7,677 nucleotides of DNA, taken from Limiplasma pullistercoris. Lineage in GTDB: Bacteria > Bacillota > Clostridia > Christensenellales > Aristaeellaceae. The notes beneath the pieces are model-generated. The model was not told where the DNA came from. It was given only the letters and a program-made list of their open reading frames with translations, and did not search any database. Position 1 is the first letter of the stretch. Every line of letters begins with the position of its first letter. The translations under genes and the position numbers were made by a program. This document shows, in pieces, positions 6,850-7,677 of the stretch. The stretch is from positions 1 through 7,677 of the forward strand of contig DVMC01000004.1 in the NCBI GenBank assembly GCA_018715165.1. Direction: 5' to 3'.

Positions 6850-6860
6850 CTTATGAAATG

Positions 6861-6889
6861 ATTGTAGCAGACCCGGCCGGGCATGTCAA
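6861..6889 (-). promoter_or_regulatory. Sigma-A promoter of the sugar operon
   Basis: Read on the minus strand, TTGACA (6889-6884) and TACAAT (6866-6861) are separated by exactly 17 bases: a perfect -35 and one mismatch in the -10. The predicted start is near 6854, giving a leader of about 55 bases to the regulator ATG that contains the operator. A GC-rich spacer (CCCGGCCGGG) is palindromic. No other convincing promoter was seen inside the operon. Confidence 0.88.
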
Positions 6890-6919
6890 GAGGAAAGTAT
6901 CAAAAAGACCCAGCATGTC

Positions 6920-7024
6920 GAAAAAGTCCGGCTGCGTCGGCCTTTCGGACTGTCAAAGAAGCCACATTGCATCGTCACAATGTGGCTTCTTTGACAGGAG
7001 GCCAGCCATCGGGCTGACTTTTTC
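6920..7024. repeat. 105-base composite inverted repeat: three hairpins, T-runs leaving on both strands
   Basis: The centre is a perfect 20-bp inverted repeat (6950-6969 with 6978-6997) around the 8-base loop CATCGTCA. It is framed by GAAAAAGTC (6920-6928) and GACTTTTTC (7016-7024). On the plus side CAGCC-ATCG-GGCTG (7003-7016) runs into ACTTTTTC, an intrinsic-terminator shape. On the minus side AGTCCG/CGGACT (6925-6930 with 6946-6951) runs into TTTTTC. It therefore looks like a bidirectional terminator, yet it lies between two divergent promoters with no gene to end. A dispersed repeat or MITE-like element, or an insulator, would fit. Confidence 0.65.
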
Positions 7025-7029
7025 TCATT

Positions 7030-7058
7030 TTGCAACGGAGAAGGCTTTTGGGTATAAT
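7030..7058 (+). promoter_or_regulatory. Distal sigma-A promoter of the right-hand gene pair
   Basis: TTGCAA (7030-7035) and TATAAT (7053-7058) are separated by 17 bases. The -10 is perfect and the -35 has four of six consensus bases. The predicted start is near 7065, leaving a leader of about 125 bases before the ATG at 7190. It begins 6 bases after the T-run of the composite repeat. Confidence 0.7.
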
Positions 7059-7132
7059 ACATTATAAGGAGCATACACCATTATTGTTTAGCTGATTTTT
7101 TCTTAACTCAACACAAATTCCTATTCATGTTG

Positions 7133-7161
7133 TTCCGTTGCTATCCTTCCTCCAGTATAAT
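7133..7161 (+). promoter_or_regulatory. Possible proximal promoter of the right-hand gene pair
   Basis: A perfect TATAAT (7156-7161) has only a poor -35 (TTCCGT at 7133-7138, spacer 17). If used, transcription would start near 7168 and leave a leader of about 22 bases with the ribosome site but without the upstream CCTTCCTCC stretch. The surrounding sequence is AT-rich, so the -10 match may be accidental. Confidence 0.35.
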
Positions 7162-7189
7162 AAAATCATCAAATGAAGGAGGCAACGCC

Positions 7190-7543
7190 ATGAATACAGA
7201 TAAAATTTACGCAGAACAACTCGCCAACGAGTATGCACCGAAGAATGATTCCAAAGTAATTGCTCTCCGCAAGCTGGATGCCAGAGCAAAACTGCCGGCA
7301 ACCATTTTTACCTATACCTTTGGTATCATTTCCGCCCTTATTACCGGAATTGGAATGTGTCTGTCTATGGGTGTAATTGGAAACAGTACAACCATGTTCT
7401 TCGCTCTTGGTGTGGTAATCGGTATCATTGGTCTGGCTGGCATGGGAGTTAACTATCCCGTCTATAAAAAGATGCTGGCGAAGGGTAAACAAAAATATGC
7501 GTTTGAAATCATGGAATTAGCAAAGGAAATCAGCGAGGAATAA
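7190..7543 (+). CDS. Small two-helix membrane protein of unknown function, 117 residues
   Basis: ATG at 7190 follows AAGGAGG (7176-7182) by 7 bases. An upstream in-frame ATG at 7127 lacks a ribosome site and adds an implausible leader, so it is rejected. The protein has a soluble, charged N-terminus (1-35), two hydrophobic helices at about 38-62 and 68-88 with a short loop GNSTT, then a basic and finally acidic C-terminal helix (KKMLAKGKQKYAFEIMELAKEISEE), so it is an integral membrane hairpin with both tails probably cytosolic. It resembles a small protein often seen in Clostridia that, as I recall, some databases label dihydropteridine reductase; nothing here supports an enzyme of that kind (no Rossmann motif, too short). 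The next gene starts 3 bases after its stop, so the two form an operon. AT-richer than the sugar operon. Confidence 0.85.
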   Translation: MNTDKIYAEQLANEYAPKNDSKVIALRKLDARAKLPATIFTYTFGIISALITGIGMCLSMGVIGNSTTMFFALGVVIGIIGLAGMGVNYPVYKKMLAKGKQKYAFEIMELAKEISEE

Positions 7544-7546
7544 CCA

Positions 7547-7677
7547 ATGAAAACGGCAAAGATGATCATATACCGGCTGATTCATCCGGCGAATTGGATT
7601 TTATGTTTTCTTCCGCCGTTTTCTTTTGCCGCACTCATTTTTATCTTTGCAACCAAGAAAGAGGACAGTGCTACGGC
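7547..7677 (+). CDS. N-terminal part of a membrane protein (partial)
   Basis: ATG at 7547 is 3 bases after the preceding TAA and the frame stays open to the window edge (43 codons). The ribosome site is probably GCGAGGAA in the end of the upstream gene (AGGA about 8 bases away), so translation is likely coupled. The visible protein starts MKTAKMIIYRLIHPANW, followed by one hydrophobic segment (about residues 17-35, ILCFLPPFSFAALIFIFA) and then the charged stretch TKKEDS. That suggests a first membrane helix with the basic N-terminus inside. I do not recognise a named family with confidence. Its pairing with the small membrane protein suggests the two act together, which is inference. Confidence 0.7.
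   Translation, partial: MKTAKMIIYRLIHPANWILCFLPPFSFAALIFIFATKKEDSAT

Noticed and set aside
5858..6856. 332-codon plus-strand open frame antisense to the regulator gene
   Set aside because: It mirrors the LacI-family coding frame and would end inside the operator region of the operon promoter; composition is that of a shadow frame.
7127..7189. Upstream ATG for the small membrane protein
   Set aside because: No ribosome site precedes it, it would translate through the proximal TATAAT region, and the ATG at 7190 has AAGGAGG at ideal spacing.
1..7677. CRISPR array, tRNA, rRNA or transposase
   Set aside because: No regularly spaced repeats, no cloverleaf or rRNA-like sequence, and no transposase or integrase motif was seen on either strand.

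Overview
The window looks like Firmicutes chromosome, probably a gut Clostridia. The reasons are AGGAGG-type ribosome sites, consensus sigma-A promoters, a CUT1 sugar transporter with no ATPase gene of its own, and a small membrane protein of a type I associate with Clostridia. Genus cannot be read from the sequence. The central block (about 1000-6850) is visibly GC-rich. The right edge, and less clearly the left edge, are AT-richer.

Layout. (1) Bases 1-1000: the 3' end of an unidentified plus-strand gene, a long stretch without convincing genes, a 56-codon gene with a good ribosome site, a perfect 11-bp hairpin just after it, and a 51-nt nested inverted repeat. This part looks like the edge or remnant of a mobile element, but no recombinase, relaxase or att site is visible. 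(2) Bases 950-6889, minus strand: a five-gene operon read from a consensus promoter at 6861-6889. The order is LacI-family regulator, cytosolic GH13 neopullulanase/cyclomaltodextrinase-type glucosidase, sugar-binding lipoprotein, MalF-type permease, MalG-type permease, then a small terminator. (3) Bases 6890-7189: a large triple-hairpin inverted repeat between divergent transcription units, then the promoters of the right-hand genes. (4) Bases 7190-7677, plus strand: a small two-helix membrane protein and the start of a second membrane protein.

How the operon should work (inference from families): the lipoprotein captures an alpha-glucan oligosaccharide or cyclodextrin, the two permeases import it with an ATPase encoded elsewhere, and the glucosidase cuts it in the cytoplasm. 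The regulator probably represses its own promoter through a perfect 12-bp palindrome at about +5. A near-copy of that site (15 of 17 bases) lies 1.1 kb away, inside the start of the glucosidase gene, so a looping or roadblock arrangement is plausible.

The most interesting items are the paired operators, the three-hairpin repeat at 6920-7024, the nested inverted repeat at 741-791 with the adjacent 56-codon gene, and the GC-rich hairpin between the binding-protein and permease genes. I did not find a convincing wholly new system.
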